Assembly: GCA_016342745.1 (NCBI GenBank)
Contig: JAEINT010000010.1
Location: 151,403 to 215,402, forward strand
Direction of reading: 5' to 3'
DNA length: 64,000 bases
DNA from: Labilibaculum sp.
GTDB taxonomy: Bacteria; Bacteroidota; Bacteroidia; Bacteroidales; Marinifilaceae
Positions 63,929-64,000 of this stretch are shown piece by piece. The position numbers were made by a program, and so were the translations under genes. The notes beneath the pieces were generated by a model that did no database searches, had not been told where the DNA came from, and saw only the letters and a list, made by a program, of their open reading frames with translations. Each line of letters starts with the position of its first letter. The first letter of the stretch is position 1.

Positions 63929-64000
63929 ACTTTTGTATTCATATTGAAAAGGTTCTTAAATTGTAGTTCAACTAGATTTAATGACCTTGGGAAATGAGAA

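Overview
The window is AT-rich bacterial DNA with a Bacteroidota gene repertoire. It has two FecI-type ECF sigma / FecR anti-sigma pairs, STN and CarboxypepD_reg domains, a DUF4249 lipoprotein beside its TonB-dependent receptor, a two-component propeller histidine kinase, short lipobox signal peptides and weak Shine-Dalgarno sites. The flavour (neelaredoxin-type protein, PPi-type phosphofructokinase, many small secreted proteins) suggests a marine or anaerobic Bacteroidales/Marinilabiliales-like organism; the genus is inference. I saw no rRNA, tRNA, CRISPR array, prophage or complete insertion sequence.

Layout. 1-761: a 449-bp-period tandem array built from the C-terminal half of a REP-associated (Y1/RAYT) transposase and REP-like palindromes. 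855-10296: housekeeping and stress genes (purU, PPi-type PFK, S9 peptidase, 2-Cys peroxiredoxin plus neelaredoxin-type protein, an esterase, a MORN-repeat protein, a MOSC protein). 10325-15121: secreted or membrane proteins, including an M28 peptidase and a protein-L-isoaspartate methyltransferase with a signal peptide. 15268-18828: a BlaI repressor and a BlaR1-like M56 membrane protease that carries a long coiled coil and four SusC-type plug modules, preceded by three copies of a TACGA-N6-TCGTA operator. 19063-20572: a YbaK deacylase and a cell-wall amidase. 20651-27661: sigma/FecR locus 1 with three secreted proteins, followed by a TonB receptor/DUF4249 pair. 27920-32807: membrane proteins, a DEAD-box helicase and a DUF5655 protein. 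32813-37560: sigma/FecR locus 2, whose partner is an STN-CarboxypepD_reg protein without a beta-barrel, with a paralogue just upstream. 37781-53247: nadA, two large orphan sensor kinases, cutC, a transglutaminase-like lipoprotein, deoB and an ABC-F protein. 53414-54400: an aldo/keto reductase. 54562-62045: a complete phosphate regulon (pstS-pstC-pstA-pstB-phoU-phoB-phoR) with an 11-bp-phased PHO-box-like array upstream of pstS. 62133-63882: a sirtuin and fabG.

How the genes work together. The clearest functional unit is phosphate uptake with its own two-component control. The peroxiredoxin and neelaredoxin genes form a superoxide-to-peroxide-to-water pair. The two sigma/FecR loci are cell-surface signalling modules. 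BlaI/M56 is a protease-relieved repressor module with no beta-lactamase nearby. Most genes end in strong intrinsic hairpins, several shared by convergent neighbours. The strongest candidates for something undescribed are the M56 protease with tandem plug modules and a recurring V(R/K)xG(Y/F) motif, and the barrel-less STN protein of locus 2.
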